A stretch of 64,000 nucleotides of DNA, from contig LATX02000176.1 of assembly GCA_001466705.2 (NCBI GenBank), forward strand, positions 496,001 through 560,000, given 5' to 3'. Origin of the DNA: Moniliophthora roreri (Eukaryota; Basidiomycota; Agaricomycetes; Agaricales; Marasmiaceae). The position numbers and the translations under genes were made by a program. Of this stretch, positions 9,942-22,663 are shown in pieces. Numbering within the stretch: position 1 is the first letter of the stretch; the number at the start of each line of letters is the position of its first letter. The notes beneath the pieces are model-generated. The model saw nothing but the letters and a program-made list of their open reading frames with translations. It was not told the origin of the DNA and made no database searches.

Positions 9942-12900
9942 ACTTGCCGTTGACGGCAGTGCGCTGTCGACAGGTTCGACGGCGTTGGCAGGCGCAGTGA
10001 TGCGACACTGTCACTGTTGTCCATTTTTGGACTCGGCTCGGGACCATACGTCGGCGCCTTATTCCGCTCTCTTTTTTTTTTTCTTTTCTTTTCTTTTCTT
10101 TTTCACATTTGAGGTTGTAAAAAATTTCATATTCTCGGGCTTGTATACCATTCATGATTTCTTGGCGACACATCTACCTCCATTGTAACCACCATCACAG
10201 CTACGATTACGACTATCATACGTTTACGAGCTTAATCAATCCTTACTACCATACAATTAATACAAAGCGAAATGTACATAAATGTCTAATTTGTATCAGA
10301 ACGGTGCCGTATGCAGAAAACTCATTGAATGACTACGGTCAGGACGTCAACCACGGTCCCGTTTACGTTTTTGGAACGGAGAGGTCCCTCCCGAACCAAA
10401 GCTTGTAAATTTGAACACATGCTTTCAACATGCTTTTGATCGTGTTCACCTCGTTCTTCCGGGCCATCGCGCGATTTTGAAACCAATCCCAGCCCTACCA
10501 GAGTTGCCCGAAAACATGGACAAGTGGCATTATTATGCATCAAGTTTCAAGTCAGTTTCTTTACTCAAACGTTAAACGGCGTTAGCACCTTTCTCCGTTT
10601 CCTCGTTGCGTAGCATGTTGGGGAGAACCTTGTTAGTTGCGGTCTCTTGACAACTTGCATCCTGTAAATGAGACCAGCAACAGGAGATTCTGACGCGGTG
10701 ACAGATGATTATGCTGACAGGAGTCAATTGGAAGAAAACAGTAGACAGACAGTGCAGACCTTTTGAATTCTAGAGATCTGCAGTGTTCCTCGTCGCTAGT
10801 AACGAGGATGTGTATTCTTCGAATCGTTTCTCCCCGGATAGTCTCGATCTCAATCATACGTTGAACTTGCCATATGGACGACGGCTCTGGAGAAAATCAT
10901 TCAGGTGAAACGGGAGTCAGAGACGACCAGAGACCTTCAGCCTGCTCAAAGCTCCCTCCTGCCGGTGAACAACGTCGTAAGCCGGAAAGCCAAAGGATAG
11001 CGCAGGATCCGTCATTGAGGGATCGAAGCCCTTACAAACTTGGTGCTTTCGTATCCAGCTGTAAGCTAGGCAACGTCCAAAGTAAGGGCCTCTGCCAATT
11101 CTTGCTACAGTGCGTCAAGGTCTTATTAGCCTAAATCAAAACAGGATATGCGGCGGTCAATATCGAAATCAGCGCAATGGCTGGAACATATTTGATAACC
11201 AAGATTCTTGTGCAGAAGCGACAAGGTCTTCTTTTCCGCTTAAAGGTGAACGCTACCGGAACAAGTCCTGAGCGGGAGCTCAACGGCGTGGGATCACAAC
11301 TGATAATGATCTTACCGTTGAGCATTATATGTCAAAAGAATCCCGTTGAAACATGTGCCACGAATAAGATGTAGTACCACCTAGAAACCACGTTTAACCA
11401 CGATTCAACTGGAAGGCGTCGGTGCCAACAACAAGTTAATTATATGACAAACGTCCGCTTCTTGCCTACTCATCGTATCTCTCTGTCAATACGGTTATGT
11501 TGAATCTCTCCAACATTCGTGGAATGTTCGCCTTCCAATAACAAGATTCAGTAAGATAATTTTAGATGATGAAACGAAAAACGAAAAGGGACGCACTTCT
11601 ATCACAAACTCGGATGCAAAAACATCAATGACGGGCACTGGAATCTGCATCATGTCACATGGACGAATTTCGCGTAGTTACTGCAAAGTTTGGAGTTGAT
11701 ATGTTACTACGACACGTCTGCAGAACGTTGAGCCATCGTAACAGCCACTAGGGCGAAGATAGAGTATTGTGTACATATGAGCCGCAGATGCTGAAACTAC
11801 GGGTGTTAGCGCTGTCTACGCAACAGTATTCAGAGAGAAACACACCTAAATGCCAGGATCTTCTACCAACTACTCTTTATCTTGATCTGCTCGAGCTACT
11901 CGGGTGCCAGTCGTTTCGACGGTTCATGAGTCTGGAGATTGAAAGAAGAGGATGCCTTAATTGAAAGCCGTTTCGATAGAACTCACCAGTCACGAGTTTA
12001 CGAGGCCTTATGCGGAAGGTATAAGATGGGTGGGAAAGTTATGGTCTGATAGATGTCGATAGATCGTTTTGTTTGGCTCGTTCAGCTTTCACTCTCATGC
12101 ATGACGCGTACGATGCCCAGGTTTCCGCAAAACCACAACGCCAGAAACGGACTCGTAATCGCCCATCGGACCCTGATGACCCACTGCGGCAAGTAAATGG
12201 GCGAATCATTATCCAAGACATCAAGAGCATACTGAAGGGCACAGAGAATAGAGCTTATTTCCGGGCTATCGGAATTCTGTGGACGCTGATAAGTATGAAG
12301 TCAAAACCAACCTTTATCGGCTGTCCCGAATTCAGAAACATCTCTTCTTCGTCTCATGGCAACCTTCGGATGTTGGAGAGCATAGCTGCTGCCTGTACAT
12401 CGGTCATATCAAGCGAGTGCCCGCAGCGATCTGAGTCTCCAGCACATCGGTTGGACTCTCTGCCATCCTGGACCTCTCAATCATAATGACAGTAACCGCA
12501 GTCTTGTGGCGCAACCGAAACGTGTCAATTCAGCCTTCGCTCAGTTTTCGGCAATCGGCGGACACTGCGAAAAGGGCAACCTCTTTTGAAAATTTTATTA
12601 CCCACGGAATCGTATGTCTGGCTTTCGACCCAAGGATTATATACTAGGAGTCAGCTGATTCAACTGCAAAGCTCTTGCCAAATAAACTCAGGTCACAAGG
12701 CCAAGTCTCTTCTCACGTCGAATGGCTCAGCTGAGTCGCCTCAGTTTTCGAGTTGCCTGATGCGTTAAATTAAACATCTTGAAAATAAATGGTGACTCGC
12801 ACCGCATTTCGCTTTTCGGGCTATCTCGGCACTCCGTTCTCTCCTCGAAGTACCTGATATCGCAAAGGCCGAACGGTGGGAAGGAACGGGCAGGGGAGAA

Positions 12901-13480
12901 GTGGGTTGATGGGATCTATGAGGACAGTGGTAGCTAGAGTCAAAGCGAAGGGAGCGTCGGGAGATTCAGGAGACAAGGAGAATTTGGCCAGATTGTGAGG
13001 CACAGGTTTTTCAATCCTTCTCATTGAACACCACCCTTCTCTTGGCTGCAGTTCAAGTTGGGACAGAAAAGAGTTATCGAGCGAGTTTGATCGGATGGAG
13101 GTCAGAAAACTCAAATTTTCGGTGTCGTTTCGTCGAACAACGTCTGATGGCTTGATAGCGTTCACCGATATCTCGTTGGGGTTCAAACGTTATCAAAACT
13201 TGAGAGAGAGACAAATCTCCTTGCCTCCTAGCGAATATCGACGTCGCTCAATATCTGCAATCCCTTACTGTGTCACCAGATAGATCGACATTCAATAATT
13301 TGCAGCGGTTGGAAGACATCCCTGAAAACACGAATATTCAAAGTTCTCTATGACCAGCCCCGAATTACCGTGCTAGAATCCGAGCTCATTAAAATCCCTC
13401 CGTGTCTCTAGCCCGAGATACTGCGTTTAATATACCGATTCTAGAGCGATATCATTGTCCTTAGCCAGCGTCTCCAAAGC
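9942..13480. other. Long interval without supportable gene
   Basis: The first 200 bases hold a pyrimidine-rich tract (10070-10102). The rest has scattered short open frames on both strands with no family signature or coherent exon series. Base composition is not unusual and CpG is present. Confidence 0.45.
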
Positions 13481-14284
13481 CTAAGACTTATGCTGAGCAT
13501 AAATCATGTCTGTAAATGGGCTAAGTCGAAGTAAGAATATGGTGGTATTTATAGGCACCAATGAGTACTCACCCTTCGTATTCCACTGCAAGAGCATAGG
13601 TTGCATGAACATAGATGGCTACCAACAGACCAGCCGGACGCTCATACCTTTGAAAGTGTTAGCAACGTCCGACGACAAAGTGCTCAGGAAATCGTTCACC
13701 ACAACGCAGCGCCAACAAAGCACAACGTACTACCGGTATACATTGGGTGTTTCAAGATGTTGAAAGGGAATCCAGTAACACGACGCTTCTGTAGAATCCC
13801 AAAGTAGTCCCCCATGTACGTACCGTAGAATCCTAATGCGAGAAAAGACGTCGCCACGAGGAAATTACCAGCACCAAATATCAGCCAGGCAATAATGGTC
13901 TGGAGAAAATATGGGAGCGGCCAGTGTGGCTGCGCGAATAGTGCGACTTTGTACCTGCAGAAATGTCAGCATAGAATGGAGCAACACTGTGTATGCATCG
14001 TACAGGACGTCCCGCAATAGACCGGCAATAAATATGGTAATTCCAAGTATTGCACATCCGATTCGTGCTCCAACAGCTTTCGTTAATGTTCTATTCCTGT
14101 ATTCTATGTGAACAGTGAGAACGAGATACCGTCATGGTAGACAAGTGATTTACCGACCATTGCGACCAACGAGGTTCCAAACGAGGGGGCTCGCGCCTAC
14201 TGACAACAATGAGATGTAGAGTGATGGCTGAGTGAGGTCAATGAAAGAGGAAAAAAGTTCTAATGGTCCCCATCCACGAGCCAT
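13481..14284 (-). CDS. OPI3: Phosphatidyl-N-methylethanolamine N-methyltransferase (OPI3/PEMT)
   Basis: Five exons (14284-14158, 14103-14004, 13954-13700, 13647-13573, 13520-13481) total 597 nt and encode 198 residues, close to human PEMT (199). The enzyme methylates phosphatidylethanolamine derivatives with S-adenosylmethionine to make phosphatidylcholine in the ER membrane. Visible family blocks are SLYISLLSVGASPLVWNLV, YRNRTLTKAVG, TYMGDYFGIL, RVTGFPFNILKHPMYTGST, YERPAGLL and YEGPFTDMIYA. Several hydrophobic segments fit the usual four-helix topology. The glycine motif near GTYMGDYFG corresponds to the SAM-binding region. The position of the second of two neighbouring acidic residues that matter in human PEMT (YEEPFT) reads glycine here, at an exon junction. 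The gene lies downstream of, and on the same strand as, a DUF6533-type gene. Confidence 0.93.
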
Positions 14285-14832
14285 GGGAGTCAAGAAGAGT
14301 AAGGTAAGAAGTGCGGTCGCGATCAGCTATGAGGGGCATCCTTATATGCCAGGGGTCGCGGTGGTTCCCGGCATCTATCAAGCCGTTCAATCTTCGAATA
14401 CTGTAAGCGCCGCTTGTGAATCCGTACCCGCAGCAGTGTCCCTCCTCTGCCCTCGAACTGTTCAATATAACGATGATTCCAGTCTGCTGCCAGAAATCCA
14501 TGCGCAGGAGGGAAGGAAGTTTTTCAAATCGAGTGATTTCGGCAACATTACTTGGCAGAGGACAGAAGGCAGTTCCAGCTTCCATTTCTGCGATGAATCA
14601 AACAAGCTCATGTAACACGGGGATCAAAGAAGCGCAGAAACTCACTGGCGTGTGCGATGATTTGACATATTTCGTTCGTTTTACGAATGACGGTCGAGCG
14701 TCACCTCGGTTGATCATTCTTTTGGAAGACAGAATGCCACATGTTCATTTCGGATCTCGAAACGTGTGTTGTGCATGACCAGCATGTACATAGAAATACA
14801 TTCAAAGGCATACGAACTAGGAATATTCGTGT
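14285..14832. other. Intergenic region upstream of OPI3
   Basis: This interval lies between the OPI3 start and the stop of the next minus-strand gene. It should contain the OPI3 promoter; no exon with family features is seen. Confidence 0.4.
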
Positions 14833-16542
14833 TTATGTCTCTCCGAACCAAGAGCGTGCATGATCAAAGTTTTCCGGGATAAGTGTGCTGGAATGTCTCC
14901 TGCGACGAATTCGCGCGATAGGACTGGCCGCTCTCTCGAATTGAATGGACGACATATGGTCGGAGTAAGTATGGAAGGACAGGCCCCCACTTGCACTCCT
15001 GATGGCGCTTTCCTTGAGGTTAAGCATCATACGGCTTGTCAGTATCGAGTGAACAGTGGGCAAAAGACTGTTATGGCATTCTCAGTCGGTATGCAGTCTG
15101 AATTTCAGAATACTGACGAGGTAAGGAGATTGACGTATACAGACTATTCGAAGTTTGCGTCAATCAAAGCGACGAGCTAGAATAATCAATACTCACTGAA
15201 TGCCTGTAACGGATGATAGCATTGGCGATACAAAACGCTGCACATCAAAAATGAAAGTGAACGATTAGAAGCAAATGGGACGGTCAGAGGAAACTCACAC
15301 AGGATCGAGAAGTTGGTGCAAAGTCCTACGTGCATGCTACTCAGTGATTATTATAGGTGCAAAGCAGACCAAGCAGACCATCAGTAAAGAAGACCCTAAC
15401 CAGTATACTGCTCTCTGGCTGACGCCCTTCGGAGGTTTCAATACTCTGCAAATAGATTGGAAGTAGTAAAGAACTCACACAGCGATCCCCAGGCCTGGAC
15501 AGCTGTCAGGGAAAATATCACTCCGGAAAGTGTCATTGTGGGCATCGTAGATCTTCGCTGGACAGACTCACCCGACTCATACGCAACCAGGATAATAAAC
15601 CCAAGTGAAGATGCACTACCATAATATGGTGGGCACACTCTGAATGTGGCATGTAGAACCTCGCCTTGGTCTGGAAATGGCCAGACGAATCGCTTCGTTC
15701 AGAAGAGAAAAAAGAAAAAGAAAAAAAGTCCACCGTTACCGTTTTGAGACAAGTGAATGCGGGTAACCTGCCAAATGCCAGTGGCGACTAGCGCGGTACA
15801 CGAACCTAGGAGAATCAGGGTGACAATACGTTTCCTCCGCCATAACGCCCACACACGAAGGGTGAGAATCACTACCCGATATTAGCTCACTGAAGAAGTC
15901 AAGGCACAAGATCACGTACCTTCGGCAACGAACATTTCCCCCATTATCACGACTAGGATCATCAGTCCATGAATTTGACGTCGCAACGTCCCATGACTTA
16001 CAGACCGTAACTTGTGTGAGTTTGGCGCAACCCGGAAGTGTGAGTGATCGCGCGGTGTCCACTGTTGGTAATGAGTATCGTATTGAGCTGATACATCATG
16101 TTCATTACGCACCATATAACGACAGAAATGCCCCGACAAATCCCAGATAACGAGTGAGAAAGAACAGTACCCGTCCTAAGTTCCACGGTGAGTCACGCCA
16201 AACGAGGCCAATCTCTTGACCTAAGCTGTCCGTCAGCCTGAGTGACACCACTAGTGATCTAGAACATACCGGAAGTAAGGAGATAGTCGTAGACCTGTGG
16301 GTAGTGTCGTTGCGGTGGTGATGACGAGATGTAGGCGCTTGCTCACCAGGAGTGCAAGACTGGCACCTATGTCATCTTCAGTAAGAGGGATGTTGGAGAA
16401 TCAGTACGGAAAGAGATTCACATTCTATGAACTATGAAAGGCCATTAGATCAACCCAACCATAGAAGCCCAAAACCTACTATAATGACACGGAGTTCCAC
16501 CATGTAGGTAACCAGCTCCTCCGTGCTAGCAGAGTGAGGCAT
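14833..16542 (-). CDS. DUF6533-type multi-pass membrane protein, copy 1
   Basis: The start at 16542 gives MPHSASTEELVTYMVELRV, matching the start of copy 3. Exons then read VYDYLLTS, EIGLVWRDSPWNLGRVLFFL, TRYLGFVGAFLSLYG, ILTLRVWALWRRKRIVTLIL, GFIILVAYES and SLTAVQAWGSL, and end with ILTSRMMLNLKES and a final WFGET. The order (acidic E..W loop, LFFLTRY helix, LTLRxWAxWRR loop, C-terminal SRMMLNL helix) is that of the DUF6533 family of seven- or so-pass proteins, common and expanded in Agaricomycetes. Function is unknown; a receptor-like role has been guessed only from topology. Several introns of about 50-60 nt separate the exons, and exact junctions near 16260-16450 are not resolved. Confidence 0.75.
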
Positions 16543-18544
16543 GATGGGTAGACGTTTTGGACCGGATTCCTACAGCACTCGCTATAAGGCTGGTACCGGC
16601 ATTGTCCAGGGTACTCCAATATGAGCGAGTTCTCATACATATCAAAGCGCTTAGCGGACCCACACGATTTGACATGATGATAGATTTTGAACAAAACTGA
16701 AGAGTGATCGTGTCCGTCAAAGAAACAAAGTTCGCTCCCAAAAATGTCCCAAAGATCGGAGAATCAATCAAAATCATTCAGAGTCAAGACACGGATCTTT
16801 TGACCACAGCATGTTGCGTGGCGCTGTTCCTCTGGGCGCATAGGTTCAGTCTGGAACCATGATAACCATAGCGAACAGCAGCTGAGAAAATTGTGGTGAC
16901 CTACTACTCCATGGCTCGGTAACCGAATCACAGTTCCTGAAATGGGGGTATATGTCTAGGGCAAGCAAAGACGTACTTTTCGATAATTTCCCCTTGATTC
17001 CGTGTTGAAAATCTGGGTGCGACTGAGAAAGGCTTAACAGGAAGCTCAGACAGATCACGTACCCTGTTTCGGTATGCCACTGGCGGTTATCATTTCAACA
17101 AATCCTTGCAGTGCTAAAGCACATCAGTGAATCAGATAGACATCTTTTATCCGTGCAACGGATCGGCGACCCCTCAAATGCCACCTCCAGAAATGTTTAC
17201 CGCGGTCGCGTGCAATGCGAAAACAATTGGGTTGTTTGTCTGTAAGAGCTCGTAGTAGCCGAAGGCTGGTCAACGAGCAGGCAAGACAATCAAAAGGCAA
17301 CTATTACCTAGTATTCCGCTACAACGGTAGGAGGTCCATTGAGCAGGGATACGGAGAAGCCGAGCTGTAGGCAAGGGGATTCCTTGTATTCCGGGGCTGT
17401 GGCAAACTCGTACAAAACTCGTACATGTCGGCGGTTTACGTTTAGGTTGGTCCACTTGAGGTTTGAACTAAAGTAGTGGTCAGGCAAGAGTGCTCTGATA
17501 ACTATCCCACGCAGATTTACCCGCCAGCACTTCGACTTCCGCCAGCCTCCGTACACCTGACTTCCAATGATTGTAGCTCAAGCGAGCACGCGCGACATTC
17601 CAGCTACAGTATTCCAATTCCCGCTACCTTATGGTCGTGGGTCTAGATAGCGGGAGTTTCGAGTGCTTATTCAGCATTTGTAAGAAAATTGGCTCCGGTC
17701 CGAATGTCCCCACATTGGGCGCTAGAGTGCAAGCGCCCACCGCTCATCTAAAACTTGAAGGCAACCATCCACGTGCTGCAACGAATATAACTAAGTGTCA
17801 GATAGAGGTACACCTTATCTGAGCACATAGAGGTAGCGGGCACTGCCGGAACGGCCCTTAACCCCCCGATTATAATCGTAGGCACACTCGAAAAAAAAAG
17901 TTAGATGAGTCAGCGTTCCCACACGCCCTAACAGGATACCATTTGCGTGGCTCATCTAAGCTTTTTTCTTCGAGGTCAGAATGCGATGCTACGAATCACG
18001 AATCAAGCCCCATGATGATCTGATCGGAACTCGACATTCAGAGCTTCAGAGCTTCAGCGCTTCAGCAGGCACCGCAACTTCAAGCTTGAAACCGATTTGG
18101 ATGCTCGCGGGATCCAGTGATTTTCGGCTCCTCTGCCATCCATGCAGGGTTCTGCGATTCTCAGTACGTACCTGATTGGCCTCCGCGAAAAGCCGCTGAA
18201 GCGGCAGAGTTGCTATATTTTAACGTGTAGCCTGGAAGCGAGCAGCAATGGGGAATTTTGGAATCAGCTTGTGACGTTTCCTTGTGGTCACTATCCGGGT
18301 GTTTCCTCACATTCTGGACGTGTATGCATAGCCTTAGTTGTCATAATAGATATCATTCTGGCTTCATGATCCTGTCAAGTGTTGAGGGAACACCTCAGCT
18401 TCCTCCGTCACATTTCTGATGATCAGATAACGCCGAGTTTCACATTCCGAAGCGATACGTCGATTCACTCTATATAATGTACGACGCATCGAGTTGCAGA
18501 GGAAGGCAGGTGCCGCTTTTCCCTTACCAAGTTCCCCTTGAAGG
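16543..18544. other. Interval with exon-like segments but no resolved gene
   Basis: On the minus strand, exon-like pieces occur at about 17270-17175 (FGYYELLQTNNPIVFALHA, AVNISGGG), 17110-17060 (ALQGFVEMITASGIPKQ) and 17055-16975 (LPVKPFSVAPRFSTRNQGE), each next to plausible splice sites. I do not recognise the family and could not find a convincing start or end. An imperfect hairpin lies at 17887-17974. Confidence 0.35.
17887..17974. repeat. Imperfect inverted repeat (hairpin)
   Basis: The arm beginning CTCGAAAAAAAAAG, then TTAGATGAG, pairs imperfectly with an arm ending CTCATCTAAGC, then TTTTTTCTTCGAG. Arms are about 28 bp with a loop of about 32 bp. No target duplication is evident. Confidence 0.6.
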
Positions 18545-19950
18545 ATGGATGTCTCAGCTCTGGAATCTGAGCTTCGGGCTTCTGCAGTATGCCGTCTTCG
18601 ATTCTTTCTGCTGACTGGGTCTTCAGTATCTCAAAGGTAGCCGAACTTTACCGTCGCTAAGTCGTTGGCACTGATGCTATGTCATGGATAGCCTCCTGCC
18701 TCACAGTTCTGGTAGATCTCAGTTTACGTGGATTGGCATACCCGACTCACCAGGTGTGCAGATTTATGACTGGGTTATCACATTCTCCCACGAAGTGAGT
18801 GCCCTCGATTACTTTGCTTGAACTCGCGGGTATCTTTCAAACCAGGTCGACTATATTTGGGGGTCAAGGTGGAACATTGTCAAAGTCCTGTACCTTTTCA
18901 TTCGTTACACTTCGGTCATTGACACAGTGCTGGCACTGCAAGGTGATTCACAAAGAAAACTTAGGTTCTGTCTTGCTGACGCGTGCCTTTTAGGAAGGAC
19001 TGAAGAGCCTCAAGTAAGCTCCAACATTGTCTGCTATCGCAGATCACTCACTGACTCGTGACTAGATCTGTAATGACCATCGGGCGACATTTAACACACG
19101 CAAGTACTCCAAGCTCTATCCCAGGTTTATCCGTTAAATTGTTGTCAGCCAGTCTTTGGTGGGATTGGCATTGGCTTGTGTCAATGTAAGGCAAATCAAT
19201 TCCATGACATCTCCGTCCTCCTGACTACAGTAACACAGTAATTTTGATGATATGGGCGTACTCCATATACGGAAGATCTCGAAGAGTCCTTGCAGTTTTT
19301 GGACTTTCTTGGATTGTGTGTAGCATATTTAATTCGTCTAGATCCACAAGTTTTATATTTCAGCAGGTTACAGGCGGTCTTAATGTATGGGCGGTAATCC
19401 AATGGTCGCAATCATTTTCCTCAGGTAGGCACCTCTCACGCAACATATCTGATCCAATTTCCAACTAGTATATACTATGGATACAGGAAACTCAGAGTCA
19501 TGCTTTCTGCCAAGAGGCAACAATTTGGCACTTTATTGCTACTCGAGTTTGTTGGCCGGAGAGTCTGGTAAGTGCATTTCTTCCCAATCAAGTGCTTGAA
19601 TGCTATGTTGCGTCTGTTACCAGTCGTTGTTGTCCTCATGTTGTGGAAATCGATTTGTATGGGTAGAACCTGCAACGGTAAGCATATGAAGCCATTCTAT
19701 CGATACGGTACGTATCTCTCTTTATGTTATATGATCGTCACTTATTTAGAGTGTAAGGTACCTTTTTCTATATCGCGGTTTGGCGTGAGTATCTTTGGTT
19801 CCACCTCCGACTACTCCGTGTGACACAAGTCACAATTGTAGCTACCAGTGTCGCAGCTGTTGTACTTCTTCTCCTGAGACCGGTCGGTATTCTCTGTCCT
19901 TTCAAAACTGCCAGAAATTATTGATTCTCTTCTTCAGCAAAGCGTAGTGC
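18545..19950 (+). pseudogene. DUF6533-type membrane protein, copy 2, apparently truncated
   Basis: The start at 18545 gives MDVSALESELRASAV, similar in pattern to the starts of copies 1 and 3. Exons then read IPDSPGVQIYDWVITFSHE, VDYIWGSRWNIVKVLYL, FIRYTSVIDTVLAL and MIWAYSIYGRSRRVLAVFGL, followed by a hydrophobic VVVLMLWKSICM segment and a weak last helix (SVAAVVLLLLRP). The DUF6533 domain is therefore clear. The C-terminal SRMMLNL helix and final WFG motif of its neighbours are missing, and the first exon runs into a stop before a clear donor, so the copy may be decayed. CpG content is normal, unlike copy 3. Confidence 0.55.
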
Positions 19951-20790
19951 AATTAGACACGTACGTCATGCCCTTTGCATCTCACACCTTGCAGTATTCA
20001 TCTAGTCGAAAAGGTTCCTTCGGGTAATGCACACCATACTGTGCTGCCGTTTGGTCATGCACGTTCGGGTCATGGCTAAGCGTGAGGATCCCAACGACAC
20101 GGTTCACAGCCGCCTCACAGAGAGCTTCATCGAACGTGGACAAATATCGGTTTAGGCAAAGGATCCACATCCTACTCACATGAAAATGCATTGCACCTCT
20201 AATCTGAGGTAGCGAGCTTGAAGCGGCCTTTTTTGTGTGAAAGGTGTGGTAATCAATTTGTGAGATGACATGTAGGATTGGAGCCTGCCTGGGCCTATTT
20301 TGCAGAGGTGAATTCACGGATGTACTCTAACATAATTTCAAGCCAAAAAAAGCCATGACTGGGCCTAAACGCGGTCTGATAGCATAAATACTAAAAGAAA
20401 AAGACCTCTGTGGTTTGTGTGTGGAAGATAGACGCATACATATGGGATAACGTCGCGTTGTTGCCGCACTATCCAGGGTATTGAACTCCATCAGATGATG
20501 CTCAGCCTTCTTGTTACAATTTCTCCTGTCTGCAGTACAACTCTGGGAGCAGCCAGTTGTGGCTCTGGCTTCTGATTCAAGGCAGATGCTGCATGTCCTT
20601 ATCATGGCTATAGTATGCTATGTTAACAAATGTTTCAGGGTACCCAATCTTTGCTATGCATTCATGTTATACTAGGTACAAACTGATGGCAATCAGGAAG
20701 TCTGATCACCACTGTTGATATCATGATACCAGAGGCTCATATATATTACTGTCAATGCACTTCAATTACCTCTTGCTTCCTTCCCTTAAC
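19951..20790. other. Intergenic; left border of the CpG-poor island
   Basis: No gene is visible. CpG dinucleotides are common up to about 20465 and become rare after that point, which marks the left edge of the island that ends near 35280. Confidence 0.5.
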
Positions 20791-22488
20791 ATGGCCCCCT
20801 CTTCTGATCTGAAAAGTCTAGTTTCCTACATTTCGGAGCTTCAAGTAATCTTAGTATGTTCTAACCCCATGCCAAGTCAAGAGATGATTATTGACATTTG
20901 AATTATTCAAAAGTACATTGACTGTAAGCTGTTTCCCAATGTCCAGCAGGATGTAATGTCTCAGTGGATACTTCCAAGGTGCTAGCATTGTATGGCTGGT
21001 TGGTCTTCCCAATCTGGATGACAAGCATGTCTGCTCACTTGGCCACTCCAGAGTTATTATTACCTTCTGACATTTGGTATATACTTTTCTCCATGATATG
21101 CCTATCTGATCTTTGATTCTGATCTTGCCTTCAGATCAGGAATTGCGGCTTGTCTGGTATAGTTGTCCATGGGGACTAGGGAAGATACTCTTCCTTTTAA
21201 CCAGATATGTTTCATTCCTTGCAACATCACTGGTCTTCTACAGTATGCACTCCAGGATTCATTCCTGAAAGATACTTTTTAACATACCCTCAGTGGATGC
21301 AATCAGATATATTGATGTGTCAAGCTGTGCAAAAGGGTCAAAAGTCACTGTCTGTAAGTGCTTGAGATCTATTGATAGTTTGCAACACTTCTGATTCTTG
21401 TTCCAGTTGTGATCATGTTTCAGCTATTCATTTCCAGAGGTTTGCACCTTTTGTCAGCTCTTTTCAGCCTTCCCTTCCTGACAAGTGACACTTGCTAGCA
21501 ATATTGACACTAAGGATATGGATAATCTGGAGAAGACGATGCATTGTTACTTGGATTTTGGCTGGTTCTTGTATAATACTTGCAGTAGTTGGGGTGTCAA
21601 AGGCCTCAGGGCATGACCAAGAGCAAAGTTGTAAGCTTTGGGTATATTTCTTTATGGGTTTCTCTGACTACTGACCTATCTGAATGATGCAGCCTTTGGT
21701 CAAGATCTGTACAATGCATTTGGGATATGCCCTCCCTTTGACTCTGGTGCTGAGGTTCAGACTATGGATCAACAATCAGTTGGTTTCCTGCTTTTAATTT
21801 TATATGATTCAGGTAATTTGAAAATTTGAATGCTGTTACAACTGGTCTTAAAATGCTTACTGCAGTGCTCTTTGGCCTTACACTTGTCCAGGCATGGGGA
21901 ATATGGTGTGAGAATACCCTGCTTCTTTCTACAATCAGATTTCTCAAGAAATTTGTAGCACAAGGCCTTGGGAGCTCTTCTTTAGTGAACAGTTTCTTCA
22001 CTGATGGTAAACAAGATCTTAGTGCTATTTTCTGCCTTCTGTATCTTATTTCATTTTTCTAGGATTGAGTACAACTTTCCTGATTTTAGGTATACTACTT
22101 TTCCAATTATCAACTCAACTATTCAGATGGCCTTACAGCTGTGTCAATTGCCAATATTATTATTCGGTGTAAAGCATCAGTATGTCTTCTCATTTATAGA
22201 ACTTGAGTGTCACTCAAATATCATTTGTAGGTGGCATATGTCAATCTACTGACTGCGTCTGTGTTGCTTTTCCTCTTCACATTCTCTCTGGACTTACATG
22301 ATGCAAACAAAAACAGTATCCTTTCAGTTTCACACTCCATCTTTATTTCCCGAATGATGCTCAAGCTCAGAGAGAGCAGAAGCTTGACTGACAATGTAGG
22401 ACAGTCATCAATTTCTTCCCCTCAATTTGCAGCATTTGATGCTCTGTCTCGAGCATCTCAGGCATCTTTATGGTTTGGAGAGAACTAG
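20791..22488 (+). CDS. DUF6533-type multi-pass membrane protein, copy 3
   Basis: The start at 20791 gives MAPSSDLKSLVSYISELQ. Exons then read LVWYSCPWGLGKILFLLTRY, VSFLATSLVFY, AILTLRIWIIWRRRCIVTW, SVGFLLLILYDS, VLFGLTLVQAWGIW, AYVNLLTASVLLFLFTFSL and, at the end, SHSIFISRMMLKLRES with a final WFGEN. All DUF6533-family landmarks are in order and each piece keeps an open frame through short introns, so the copy may still be functional. It sits inside the CpG-poor island (about six CG in 1.7 kb), unlike copies 1 and 2. Function is unknown. Confidence 0.72.
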
Positions 22489-22663
22489 TGTCTTATAAGC
22501 AATTGACTGTTCAATAGTACTGCAATGATGCTAGAATACTAATACTTAGTCTACTTTAATAGCCTGATTGGTTCTTTTCCAGCTCTATAGTGGCACATTA
22601 AGAATTAAATGTGAGGATCAGACTGGTCTGTGAGATGGTAAGGGTCTGGACCTCTTCTGAGAG

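Noticed and set aside
12821..13186. Minus-strand open frame of 121 codons that at first recalled an exosome subunit start (NPNEISVN)
   Set aside because: The resemblance ends after a few residues and no RNase PH motif follows in any frame; no adjoining exons were found.
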